A stretch of DNA of 64,000 nucleotides from Blastopirellula sediminis (GTDB lineage: Bacteria > Planctomycetota > Planctomycetia > Pirellulales > Pirellulaceae): assembly GCF_020966755.1 (NCBI RefSeq), contig NZ_JAJKFT010000004.1, forward strand, positions 620,001-684,000, given 5' to 3'. Below, piece by piece: positions 8,401 through 16,736 of this stretch. Position 1 is the stretch's first letter, and each line of letters starts with the position of its first letter. The position numbers and the translations under genes are program-made. Below the pieces are notes generated by a model, which was given only the letters and a program-made list of their open reading frames with translations, did not search any database and was not told the DNA's origin.

Positions 8401-11400
8401 GTTGGTCGGTCGGAGGAAGAGAAGAACGGTCGTGCCGGGACGATCGGTGTTGATCTGCAGCTTGACGGTATCGCCTGGGGCGTATTCCTTCTTGTCAGGA
8501 ATCAACTCGAGGTGATTGAAGCGATAGTCCGACCCGGTGAACCCTGCGCCGATGATCGTGAAGATGAAGGCGCCTTCGATCTCGTGACCTTTGGAGTCGG
8601 TCACTTTCGCCGACAAGCGATATTGCCCCGCGGCGGTCGCTTCCATTTGCAAATGGGTGAGACCTTCCGGACCAACCTCCTGCTTCCAGGTTTGAACTTT
8701 GGTCTCGACCGGTTGGCGATCTTTGTCGTAAGTGATCTTGTAGAGGACCAGTTCGGCGGGACCAGAGACCGGTTTGCCGTCGAGCGTTTGGGCCTTGATG
8801 TTGGCTTGGATCGTATCGCCGACTTGATAGTAGCCGCGATCGAGCCAGGTGAAGACCTTGAACGGCTCGCGAGCGACCAGCACGTCGCCGCTGCCGACGA
8901 TCGTGCGACGCGATTCATCGCGAACTTCGGCGGTGATCGAGTACTTGTGGTCCTTATCGGCGTGAATCGCTTTGGCGAGTTCGGTATCGATCTCGACTTT
9001 CACGGTACCGTCGGCGCCGATTTCGACTTCCTGTTCCGAGACCAATTCCGGCGGATTCTGCGGGAACGGGAACCAGAACGGATAGGGACGCGTGCAACCG
9101 ACCCAGCTGCGATAGCCGGGATACCAGTTGTAGTCGTAAGCGAACCACCAATACCCTTTGCCGTAGAACCAATCCCACGGCGCGATCGGATACCAATCTT
9201 GGCGATAGTCCGAACGCATGATCTTGTACTTCACGGTGGCGTTGGTGACCGGAGCGCCGAAGAAGTACTTGGCGGTGATCGTCGCTTCGATCTTTTCGCC
9301 CAGCATGACCGGTTCGGTCGGGGCGTCGACTTTCACTTCGTATTCCGGCTTCTTGTACTCTTCGACCCGGAACGAGCCGCCGCCGTGATCGGTGTAGATC
9401 GAGTAAGAGCCGAGCTTGGCGTCGGCCGGAATCGGCCACTCGCCGACCATGCCGCCGAACTCGTCGGTCGTCAGATGCTTTTCGTAGACCTTTTCCCCTT
9501 GCGGATCGTTGATCTGGACGCGGAACTGACGATTGGCGAACGGATTGGGCCCTTCTTTGTCGTACTGCGCGTGGCCGATCCAGAACTTGAAGTTGGCGGT
9601 CTGGTCGGGGCGATAGACAGGGCGATCGGTGATCAGGAACGCTTTGGTCTCGTTGTACTCGGGGTCATGGCGTTGGCCGAACCAGATTCCGTCAAAGCCC
9701 ATGTAGGCGAGACCATGTCCCTGCGGCCGGGCCATGATGATCCACTGCATCCGATCGTCGATCTTCGACTTGTCGATTTTGATCTGGCCGTCAGCGTCGG
9801 TCTTCTCGGCGAAGTTCTTGGTAGTCACCTTGAACTTGTTGGTGCCGCGGATGTTGTCTTGGCGGAAGCCGAAGAACTCGACGTTGACGCCGGACAGCGC
9901 TTTGCCGGTAACGGCGTCGGCGACGTAGTAAAGCTTCGCCTGATCGAGCTGCTTCGAGACGATGGCCGAGTCGGCGATCCAGACGACGATGTCGACTTCG
10001 TTCCCCCCTTCCATCTTCGCTTTGACCAGGTATGCGCCGGCGTTTTGCAGCGGCGCGGCGATCGTCACTCGTTTGTCGAAGTGGTTTTCCCGCGGCGCGA
10101 GATCGACGCTCCACTGAGCGACCGGTTTGCCGACGTACTTGCCTCCACCTTGATGGATGATGCGCGAGCCGAGGTCCTGGATGTTGACCTGTTGGTAGTC
10201 GACGCGATCAGGGTTCGACTTCAGGTAGTTCTTGACGTCGGTTAATAACTTTTCAACGTCAATCGGCGAAGCGGTCAGGCTCACCTTCTTGCCGTTGCGG
10301 AAGAGGTACTGCAACTGAGCCCCTTGTCCGGCGGCGGCGATTTCGCCTCCTTGGAACTGTCCCCAATTGCCGACGATCTGGTTCAAACGATCCTTGCGGA
10401 AGTTGTTGGCGCCGGGGCCGAACTTGGCGATCGCATCGCGCCACAGCTGCGCAGCGCGGGGATATTGGCGGCGGTTTTCAAAAATGCCGGCCAACTGCAT
10501 GTAGGTCGACTCGACGTAGCCGTCGTTCTTCAGCTCCAAGATCTGCTTGTAGAGCGCAATGTGATTGAACTCGTCGGGAATCTCGAAACGTCGGACGCCG
10601 TTGGCCAGGCGAGCGATCGTTTCGTTTTCTTTCAGCGTGTGGAGCGCGTAGGTGCCGGTTTCGGGTTTGTCGTCTTGTTGACCGCCGCGGGGAAAGAAGC
10701 CGAACTGCTGCATCGTCTGCACGCCGAACTGCTGCATCGCGAAGTCGGCCCGTTGACGCAGCGCGGCGCCTTTCATGGCGGGCTGATTCTCGACCATCAT
10801 CGCCAACGCCCAGCGCCAGCGCTCGCCATCGTTCGCCGCTTCCTTCCACGACTTCGGTTCGCTGTAGTAGATCGGCTTGCCGTTTTCGTCGACCGGAGCG
10901 CCTTGGGTCGAACCGCCGTGGCCGTAGCCTTCTTCGTAGTCGGGAAGCTTATCGGTTTCAGTTAGATATTGCAGACGCCAAGCCTGGCCATATCCGCGTC
11001 CGTTGAGGACGAACTGAGCGAGCTCTTGGTAGAAGCTGGCGACGGCGCCTTTTTGATTCTCCTTGGCGACCAGCGGCAACGCTTGTTCGTACAACTGCAT
11101 CGCGCGGACGCGATCGCGTTCGACGCTGTTGGTCCATTGGCCCCGATTGCGGCGGCCGCCACGGACAAACTTGTTGTCGATCATCTGGCCGTAATGCTGG
11201 ATGCCTTGATACTGCGAAGCGACGCCAGCCAAGACTTGCCACTTTTCCGGATGGGCGGCGACCACTTCTTCGAGAAAATCGGCCTGCTCATCGACGCGGG
11301 CCAATTGCTGCAGCGAGCTAATCATTTGGTAGAGATGCGATCGAATCTCGTTCGCATCGGTATCGGCCTTCAAGAACAGGGGCCGACCTTGCTCGTAGGC

Positions 11401-11574
11401 CTCTTTGTAGTTCCCGTCCCGATAGAGCTTGTCGAGCTGTGCGAAGTCGATCGGTTGATTCTGCACGACCAGGGATCCTAATTGTCCGGCCAACAGCGCG
11501 CCTAAAACTCCGATGACGGCCAGAATCATTCCAAATTCGACAAAGCGAAACCTTACGGCAAATCTCTTGTTCAT
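5401..11574 (-). CDS. Giant alpha-2-macroglobulin family protein with thioester
   Basis: A 2057-residue envelope protein with an N-terminal membrane segment (residues about 14-33) acting as signal or anchor. The middle holds macroglobulin-type beta domains (for example KAFLITDRPVYRPDQTANFKFWIG and GYYQVGDTIQANIKAQTLDGKPV). Later come the A2M core (TALWVGALTTNKQGEAEVSLKMP) and the thioester motif GCTEQT, with Cys1518 and Gln1521 forming the reactive bond that traps proteases. An alpha-alpha toroid follows (NADGGWGWFSGYYERSYAHT). Residues 794-842 are extraordinarily rich in Trp, Tyr, Phe and Pro, and residues about 1230-1290 are rich in Met, Ala and Gly. No pbpC neighbour is present, unlike the classic enterobacterial pair. 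A protease-inhibitor role is inferred from the family. Confidence 0.93.
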   Translation of the reverse strand: MNKRFAVRFRFVEFGMILAVIGVLGALLAGQLGSLVVQNQPIDFAQLDKLYRDGNYKEAYEQGRPLFLKADTDANEIRSHLYQMISSLQQLARVDEQADFLEEVVAAHPEKWQVLAGVASQYQGIQHYGQMIDNKFVRGGRRNRGQWTNSVERDRVRAMQLYEQALPLVAKENQKGAVASFYQELAQFVLNGRGYGQAWRLQYLTETDKLPDYEEGYGHGGSTQGAPVDENGKPIYYSEPKSWKEAANDGERWRWALAMMVENQPAMKGAALRQRADFAMQQFGVQTMQQFGFFPRGGQQDDKPETGTYALHTLKENETIARLANGVRRFEIPDEFNHIALYKQILELKNDGYVESTYMQLAGIFENRRQYPRAAQLWRDAIAKFGPGANNFRKDRLNQIVGNWGQFQGGEIAAAGQGAQLQYLFRNGKKVSLTASPIDVEKLLTDVKNYLKSNPDRVDYQQVNIQDLGSRIIHQGGGKYVGKPVAQWSVDLAPRENHFDKRVTIAAPLQNAGAYLVKAKMEGGNEVDIVVWIADSAIVSKQLDQAKLYYVADAVTGKALSGVNVEFFGFRQDNIRGTNKFKVTTKNFAEKTDADGQIKIDKSKIDDRMQWIIMARPQGHGLAYMGFDGIWFGQRHDPEYNETKAFLITDRPVYRPDQTANFKFWIGHAQYDKEGPNPFANRQFRVQINDPQGEKVYEKHLTTDEFGGMVGEWPIPADAKLGSYSIYTDHGGGSFRVEEYKKPEYEVKVDAPTEPVMLGEKIEATITAKYFFGAPVTNATVKYKIMRSDYRQDWYPIAPWDWFYGKGYWWFAYDYNWYPGYRSWVGCTRPYPFWFPFPQNPPELVSEQEVEIGADGTVKVEIDTELAKAIHADKDHKYSITAEVRDESRRTIVGSGDVLVAREPFKVFTWLDRGYYQVGDTIQANIKAQTLDGKPVSGPAELVLYKITYDKDRQPVETKVQTWKQEVGPEGLTHLQMEATAAGQYRLSAKVTDSKGHEIEGAFIFTIIGAGFTGSDYRFNHLELIPDKKEYAPGDTVKLQINTDRPGTTVLLFLRPTNGVYLPPQRLELAGKSTVVDVAVVKKDMPNFFVEAVTVYDGAVYQETKEIVVPPEKRIINVAVDPSSKEYKPGEEATVKIKLTDATGEPFFGSTVVSIYDKAVEYISGGSNVGDIREFFWKWRRHHHPSTGDSLSKASYNLNPPGKPGMSFLGVFGQGVADELAKEKEMSDRGGVAQNAMMEGMAAPMSAAPGMMMARGAMAKSESATMAMDAVSGFAAAAPGGGEAQQQAAQTVEPTVRTNFADTALWVGALTTNKQGEAEVSLKMPENLTTWKVKTWAMGDGTRVGSGEAEVITTKNLLIRLQAPRFFVQTDEVVLSANVHNYLKTAKAVQVSLETPGGLLEHLDPSEQAVKIEAGGELRVDWRVKVLSEGTAVIRMKALTDEESDAMEMSFPVKVHGLLKTESWAGTVQPEVDTASLTVTVPQQRRIDDSRLVVRYTPTLAGAMVDALPYMVDYPYGCTEQTLNRFLPTVITQKVLLDMQLDLKAIQEKRNNLNAQELGDPAERAKQWKRFERNPVFEIETVRKMVADGVQRLTDMQNADGGWGWFSGYYERSYAHTTAVVVHGLQVAQENDVAIVPGVINGGLDWLSSYQAAEVQKLQNADGQKHPWKTTADNVDAFVYMILVDAGRENRAMRDFLYRDRTHLSVYAKAMYALGLHKMQDADKLAMLQRNIEQYLVTDLENETAYLKMPEDNYWWNWYGDPIEANAYYLKLLTKVDPQSKTSPRLVKYLLNNRKHATYWASTRDTSLCIEAMSDYLRATGEMKPDMTVEIWIDGEKKGATEFTKENLFTVDNTFELIGKNVTGGDHKIEIRRQGEGAVYFNAYLTNFTLEDFITKAGLEVKVERRFYKLVPEEKEIKVAGDRGQAVNQRVEKYRREPLEVGAQLVSGDLVEIELVLESKNDYEYVMFEDQKAAGFEAVDLRSGYDGNSLGAYKELRDDRVTFFVRQLPRGKHSLTYKLRAEIPGKFSALPAIAQAMYAPELVGNSDEMKISIIDQE

Positions 11575-12001
11575 ATTCCTAACCTAATGCCTAATCACTT
11601 GCGGCTATGCCCGGTTGCTCCGCATCCTGTCAATCAACAACCATGACGCCGCAGGGGCCCAAATAGTTTTCTGGAAACTTTGGAAGCGAATTTGCGGCTT
11701 CGTCAGGGAGGGGGAAAACGATAAAGTAGATTATGGCAGTTTTATAGAAAAAATTGTGCGAAACCAACGAAGATACTTTGGTGAAAAAGAAATAGTCGTC
11801 TTGTCGCTTCTTTGCGGTTTTGCGAGGAAATGACGACGCCAACTATGATAAAGTTTCAATTATCGGACCACCCCAGAGGACTGGGGCCCGGTTGTTAGAA
11901 AACCAAACACGCTGCATCGTCGTCTAACGGAGAAGAGGCACTCCCCGTCGTGACGCCGACTCGCTGATAATATCCCGCCCCTGTATAGATGATTTGCCGT
12001 C
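11575..12001. other. Divergent intergenic region, AT-richer than its surroundings
   Basis: This 427-base gap separates two divergently read genes and should hold both promoters. It is visibly AT-richer in 11690-11870. Two overlapping small open frames here (72 and 70 codons on opposite strands) have no family resemblance and no good ribosome sites. A short CCCAG-AGGA-CTGGG hairpin lies near 11875. No promoter can be assigned with confidence. Confidence 0.4.
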
Positions 12002-14560
12002 ATGACCGATCCGAACAACCCGTATTTCCGCTGGCTGGGACTTTCCGTTTACGGACGTCCCGATTACTACGCGCTACTCGGTTTGCGGACTTTCGAGACT
12101 GATCCGCAGACGATCGCCGCCTACGGCGAGCAGACGTTTCTGCGCGTGCAGACGCAACACGGGGGCGCTGAAGAAGCGTCTCGCCAACAGATCCTGCAAG
12201 AAATCAGCGCCGCTCGCGCCTGTTTGCAGAATCCTGCGCTCAAAGCGGTTTATGACCAACAACTGCAGCAGTATTACGCCCAATACGGCGGAGCCCAGTA
12301 TGCCGCTCCCCAATATGGCGGAAATCCTGGCTATCCGGCTGCTCCGCAAGGAAACCCGATGGCGCCTGCGGGAAATTACCCAGGTCCCCAGGGAGGCGGA
12401 TATGGAGCTGGTCCGGCGATGCCGACTCCGCCGGCTCCGGAGCCGAGCGCCGCGGAACCTCCGGTCCAAGTGGGCGGTGGAAGCGCATCCGCCGCCAAGC
12501 GGGCCAAATCGCGAGCCAAAGGTGGTTCTCGACTCTTCTGGGCTTCGGCGTTGTCGGTGTTGGCCTTGGGAGGCGCAGCAGCCGGCGGATACGTCTACTG
12601 GCAATCGATCCAACCCGAGGAAGAAGTCGCCGAAGCGGAACCGGAGCTTCCGACGCCAACGACCGAAGAGCTGGACGAGACCGATGAGTCGGATGGGAAG
12701 AAAAAGAAAGACCGGAAATATCTCTCCGGCAAACGCCCGACCGCGGAAGAGTTGGCTGGTTCGATTCCCAGCTTGGGAGATCCGAACGAGCGGATGAACG
12801 AAATGGGAGAGATGCCGAAGCCGCAACCTCCCGCTAAACCGCAACCGACCGCCGCCGAGAAAACGCAACTTGAAGGGGCGATTCAAACCGCATGGCAACA
12901 TCTAGCGGCCGGCGACTTCTCCGCCGCCCAAACGACGCTGGCCGGCGTTTCGTCCCTCAACAAGACCGATGACGGCGAAGCCGAGTTCAAGCGTATCGAC
13001 CAACTCGCCAAGAACCTGGTCGCCTTCCATAGCGCCGTCGACGCGTCGCTGGCCAAGTTGCAAGGAGGCGAGCAGTTGCAAGTTGGTACGACCGAATTCT
13101 CGGTCGTCTCCAAGACCCCGTCCCACTTGGTGCTCCGCGTTGCCGGACAATCGAAGTCGTATGAACTGGCCACTTTGCCGGAAGGGCTCCGCCGAGCGCT
13201 AGCGCTCTACAGCCTGCCTGGCGACGAGGCGCAGAAGAAGTTGGTGGAAGGTTCGTTCCTGCTCTTCTCCAGCATCGCCGATCCGAATCATGCGATGGAC
13301 GTCTGGAAAGAAGCGGCCTCACAAGGCGCCGACATTTCGAGCTACGTCGCGCTAGTGGACGAGAAGAAGCGTTACGCTCCGGCGCCGCGCACGATGCCTC
13401 CGACCGTCGCAATGGTCGAAGAGCCGGCGACGACTCCGACGATGACGACACCAACCGCCATGACGCCGGAACCGATGACGCCGGCGACAACGCCTCCTGC
13501 GATGGCGCCGGTCGTCGGCGACGACAAAGCGAACGCGGTCAAGCTGGGGCAGATGTTGACTGCCGCCAAGCAAGCGCTCGTCGAACGTCGTCCACAAGAC
13601 GCGCAGCGGATCCTGACCGATGCGGCGCCGTTGGCGACGCTGCCGGAACATCAGGAGAAAACGGCGCGCTTGCAGAAGTTGGCTGACAACATCCAGCAGT
13701 TCTGGACCGCCGTCAGCGAGGAAATCGCTGGGCTAACCGCCGACACCGACATCACCGTCGGTTCCACCGTCGCGCGAGTTGTCGAAAACCGAGCCGACTA
13801 TCTTGTCCTGCGTCTGAATGGCGAGAACAAACGGTACACCCTGAGCGACATGCCGGCCGGTCTGGCGATGCATTTCGCCACGGAACATATGACCGCCGAC
13901 GAAGGGGAAGCGAAGACGATTCGTGGTTCGTTCCTGTTCGTTTCTCCCGATGGCGGGGCCGATCGGGCCGACGCGATGTGGACCGAAGCGAAACTGGCCG
14001 GCGCCGACCTGGGAGACCTTCCCCAGATCATCAGCGACAACTATGACCTAGCCGACGACCTGTTGGTGCAAGTCCCGGTTCCGGCCGACGACACGCTGAT
14101 GGAAGCGACTACCACATTCCAAGGGAAGTGGGCCGCGTCGTTCTCTAGCGCGAAACGTGCAAGCGATCACATCCTGCTGGCGAAGAAGTTGCTGGACGAA
14201 GGGAAGTCGATCGAAGGGGATCCTGAATTGCAGTTCGTCACGTTCCGCTACGCCTTGGCCGAAGCCGCCAAAGGGGGTGAATTGCCTTTGTGCAACGAGA
14301 TCGTCATTGCCTGGGCGAAGCGGTTTACGATCGATCCGCTGGAGTGGGATCTGAAGTCGTTCCAGCTAGCAGCTGCTAGTGAAAGCTCGCAGCAGCAAGA
14401 GCGCGTCGCGCAATATGCGCTGACGCTAGCACCTCGCTTGGCGAAGGCGGGACGTCATGACGAAGCGGTTGCCGTCGCCAAGACGGCGGAAACTGCGGCA
14501 AAAAAGGCTCGCAACAAGGAATTGATCGACCAGATCGAGCAATTGCAGAGCTCTTTGTAG
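12002..14560 (+). CDS. J-like membrane protein with two copies of an unassigned module
   Basis: An 852-residue protein. Residues 1-95 resemble the truncated J-like domains of planctomycete proteins (YYALLGL near residue 23, ISAARACLQNPALKAVYDQQL near 65), but the HPD motif of true DnaJ partners is not seen. A Gln/Gly/Pro/Tyr-rich linker runs to about 160, and one transmembrane helix lies at about 179-200 (FWASALSVLALGGAAAGGYV). Two related modules follow at about 283-447 and 508-670, each starting with a helical repeat and continuing through LVLR...Y.L..(L/M)P.GL to GSFL(L/F). Between them is a Pro/Thr/Met-rich spacer. The topology suggests a cytoplasmic J-like head and an extracytoplasmic body. 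The function is unknown. Confidence 0.7.
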   Translation: MTDPNNPYFRWLGLSVYGRPDYYALLGLRTFETDPQTIAAYGEQTFLRVQTQHGGAEEASRQQILQEISAARACLQNPALKAVYDQQLQQYYAQYGGAQYAAPQYGGNPGYPAAPQGNPMAPAGNYPGPQGGGYGAGPAMPTPPAPEPSAAEPPVQVGGGSASAAKRAKSRAKGGSRLFWASALSVLALGGAAAGGYVYWQSIQPEEEVAEAEPELPTPTTEELDETDESDGKKKKDRKYLSGKRPTAEELAGSIPSLGDPNERMNEMGEMPKPQPPAKPQPTAAEKTQLEGAIQTAWQHLAAGDFSAAQTTLAGVSSLNKTDDGEAEFKRIDQLAKNLVAFHSAVDASLAKLQGGEQLQVGTTEFSVVSKTPSHLVLRVAGQSKSYELATLPEGLRRALALYSLPGDEAQKKLVEGSFLLFSSIADPNHAMDVWKEAASQGADISSYVALVDEKKRYAPAPRTMPPTVAMVEEPATTPTMTTPTAMTPEPMTPATTPPAMAPVVGDDKANAVKLGQMLTAAKQALVERRPQDAQRILTDAAPLATLPEHQEKTARLQKLADNIQQFWTAVSEEIAGLTADTDITVGSTVARVVENRADYLVLRLNGENKRYTLSDMPAGLAMHFATEHMTADEGEAKTIRGSFLFVSPDGGADRADAMWTEAKLAGADLGDLPQIISDNYDLADDLLVQVPVPADDTLMEATTTFQGKWAASFSSAKRASDHILLAKKLLDEGKSIEGDPELQFVTFRYALAEAAKGGELPLCNEIVIAWAKRFTIDPLEWDLKSFQLAAASESSQQQERVAQYALTLAPRLAKAGRHDEAVAVAKTAETAAKKARNKELIDQIEQLQSSL

Positions 14561-14762
14561 ACCGCTCCAGATGATCGCGATTGTGCAGCCTTGGCCGCCT
14601 GATCCGATTAGTCGAATCGAATGCACTGCATGCGTCGCAAGACGCCCCTCTATTCGGGAGAATTCGGAGCGGGAATCCGCCGAAATATCCTTATGAACGT
14701 GTGCGCTCTTAGGATTGGGGGCGCCGCTTCATGGATGGTACTTCAAGGGACGGATTCTCGAG

Positions 14763-16736
14763 ATGTTGCAACGGGTTGCACAAAGCCGCCGCGTTTTCGC
14801 GTTGGTCACGGCGTTGATTGGAGCGCTAGCCGTGCTATCGCTGATCGTTCCGGATCAGCCGGAAGCGGTCGCGGTGCCGCATACGATAACGCCGGGAAAC
14901 TATCCGTATGATCCCGATTGGCCCGACGTTTATCTGATTCTGCAGAACAAATGCGCCGCGTGCCATCGTCCGAACTCGGACCGGATTGATCTCTCCAGCT
15001 ACGCGGCGATGATCGACGCCGAAAAGTTCTCACACAAGCTGATCGTCCCCGGCAAACCGAAAGAATCGTTGCTGTGGGAATACGTCACTTGGAACGTTCA
15101 CCAACATCCCGATTCGCTCTCGCCCCGCAAGCCGGAAATGCCTCCGGAGAAATCGGAATGGCTGACGGCGGGTCAACTCGAAACGATCAATCGTTGGATT
15201 ACGAACGGCGCACTCGAATTCACGCTGCCGGTTCACTGCAAGCCGCCGGTCACCGAGATGGACTTCCCCAGCGCTCAGCAGTGCAAGGAATGCCATCCAA
15301 AGCAGTACGACGAATGGTCGCGTTCGATGCATGCCTATGGCCAACAGAGCCCGATCTTTGAGGCCTTCACGCTCACCCTGTTGGAACGAACCGGCGGAAC
15401 GATCGGCACCTTCTGCACACGTTGCCATACGCCGATTGGCATCGCGCTGGGGGAAACGGGGAGCACGCGCAACGTACACCGTTCGCGGCTTTCGCTCGAA
15501 GGGGTGACCTGCGTTACTTGCCATCGCCGCAACACGGTTCACTACAAATCTTCCGGCCGCGTGCCGGTAACCCCAGGCGGGCTGCTCGAGACCTGCATGT
15601 TCGGTCCGTTTGACGATTCGCCGACCGGTCCCGCGACCGGTACGCACCCGTCGGCCGCTTTTCCGTACATGAAGTCGTCGCAGTTCTGCGGCGAGTGCCA
15701 TGACGTTACCAGCGCAGACGGCGTTCGCTTGGAGGAGGCGTTCAGCGAATGGCAGAACAGCCCGGCCGCCAAGATGGGACAGACTTGCCAGTCATGTCAC
15801 ATGGGACCAGTTCAAGGAAAATCAATCGCCGACTGCAATCGCCCGCTCGGCTACGCCGCGGTGGTTCCAGGAAGCAAGCAAGACAAATTGCCGCTGCGTC
15901 ACCTGACCGACCATACGTTCGCCGGACCTGACTACTCGCTGCTGCCGGACACCGAGTTTCCGGAGAAGCTCGACTGGATGTACGAGACCGACTATCGCGA
16001 CTGGGATAACCTGACGCGGTATCAAAAGGAAACGTTGACCGCGCTGCGCAAGAAGAACCGTCGCTCACTGGAGATCGCCGACGCCAAACGGTATGAAGTG
16101 CTCAAGAACGCGGCGGTGATCCATGTCGACTCGCCGCCGATGGCGAAAGCCGGGCACAAAACCGCGGTCCGGGTCGACGTCGAGAGCATCATGGCCGGCC
16201 ACAGTCTGCCGACCGGCTTTACGGCCGAACGCCAGGTCTGGGTTGCGATCACAGTCCGCGATCAACAGGGCCGCGTCGTCTTCGCTTCAGGCGACTTGGA
16301 CAACAACGCCGACCTGCGCGACGATCATAGCTTCCAGGTCCTTTCCGGCGAAATCCCCTACGACCGCGACCTGCTCAACTTCCAGAATAAGTTTGTGGCG
16401 TTGTCGAACAAAGGAACCGACCGCACGGTGGTCTTGTCGGTCAATCGCAATATCCTGCCGATCAACGTCCTGCGTCCCAACAACAGCCTCTCGGCTTCGT
16501 TTGGTCGTCCCGGTACGTTCCGCATCGCGAAGGGGAGCTTGCCGCCGCTGTCGACGCGCGGCCAAACCTACAAGTTCGTCCCTGAATGCCCCGGCGTCTA
16601 CACCGTCGACGTTCGTTTGAATTTCCGTCACCTTCCTCCCACGCTTTTGGATCACATCGGCACGCCGCACTTGAAGCACTTGCTTGAGATCGTCGTGATC
16701 GATTCGTGGAATGGCGTGATCGAGGTGACTCCGTGA
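14763..16736 (+). CDS. Membrane-anchored six-haem cytochrome c
   Basis: About 657 residues from the ATG at 14763, chosen because it directly precedes a signal/anchor helix (RVFALVTALIGALAVLSLIV); an in-frame start at 14715 is also possible. Six CxxCH haem c sites are present: CAACH 64, CKECH 174, CTRCH 218, CVTCH 250, CGECH 309 and CQSCH 342. The first resembles planctomycete cytochrome modules with a downstream PPEKSEW and a single haem; the other five resemble cytochrome c554-type multihaem domains. The C-terminal 200 residues are haem-free and include AGHSLPTGFTAERQVWV. The stop overlaps the start of the barrel gene by four bases (GTGA), so translation is probably coupled. An electron-transfer role in the periplasm is inferred. 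Confidence 0.88.
   Translation: MLQRVAQSRRVFALVTALIGALAVLSLIVPDQPEAVAVPHTITPGNYPYDPDWPDVYLILQNKCAACHRPNSDRIDLSSYAAMIDAEKFSHKLIVPGKPKESLLWEYVTWNVHQHPDSLSPRKPEMPPEKSEWLTAGQLETINRWITNGALEFTLPVHCKPPVTEMDFPSAQQCKECHPKQYDEWSRSMHAYGQQSPIFEAFTLTLLERTGGTIGTFCTRCHTPIGIALGETGSTRNVHRSRLSLEGVTCVTCHRRNTVHYKSSGRVPVTPGGLLETCMFGPFDDSPTGPATGTHPSAAFPYMKSSQFCGECHDVTSADGVRLEEAFSEWQNSPAAKMGQTCQSCHMGPVQGKSIADCNRPLGYAAVVPGSKQDKLPLRHLTDHTFAGPDYSLLPDTEFPEKLDWMYETDYRDWDNLTRYQKETLTALRKKNRRSLEIADAKRYEVLKNAAVIHVDSPPMAKAGHKTAVRVDVESIMAGHSLPTGFTAERQVWVAITVRDQQGRVVFASGDLDNNADLRDDHSFQVLSGEIPYDRDLLNFQNKFVALSNKGTDRTVVLSVNRNILPINVLRPNNSLSASFGRPGTFRIAKGSLPPLSTRGQTYKFVPECPGVYTVDVRLNFRHLPPTLLDHIGTPHLKHLLEIVVIDSWNGVIEVTP

Noticed and set aside
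5470-10245. A 1591-codon open frame antisense to the alpha-2-macroglobulin gene
   Set aside because: It mirrors the coding strand's codon bias, has no recognisable domain or signal, and lies entirely within a gene with clear motifs.
11615-11842. Two overlapping small open frames (72 and 70 codons) in the AT-richer gap
   Set aside because: They lie on opposite strands over the same bases, have no ribosome site and no family resemblance.
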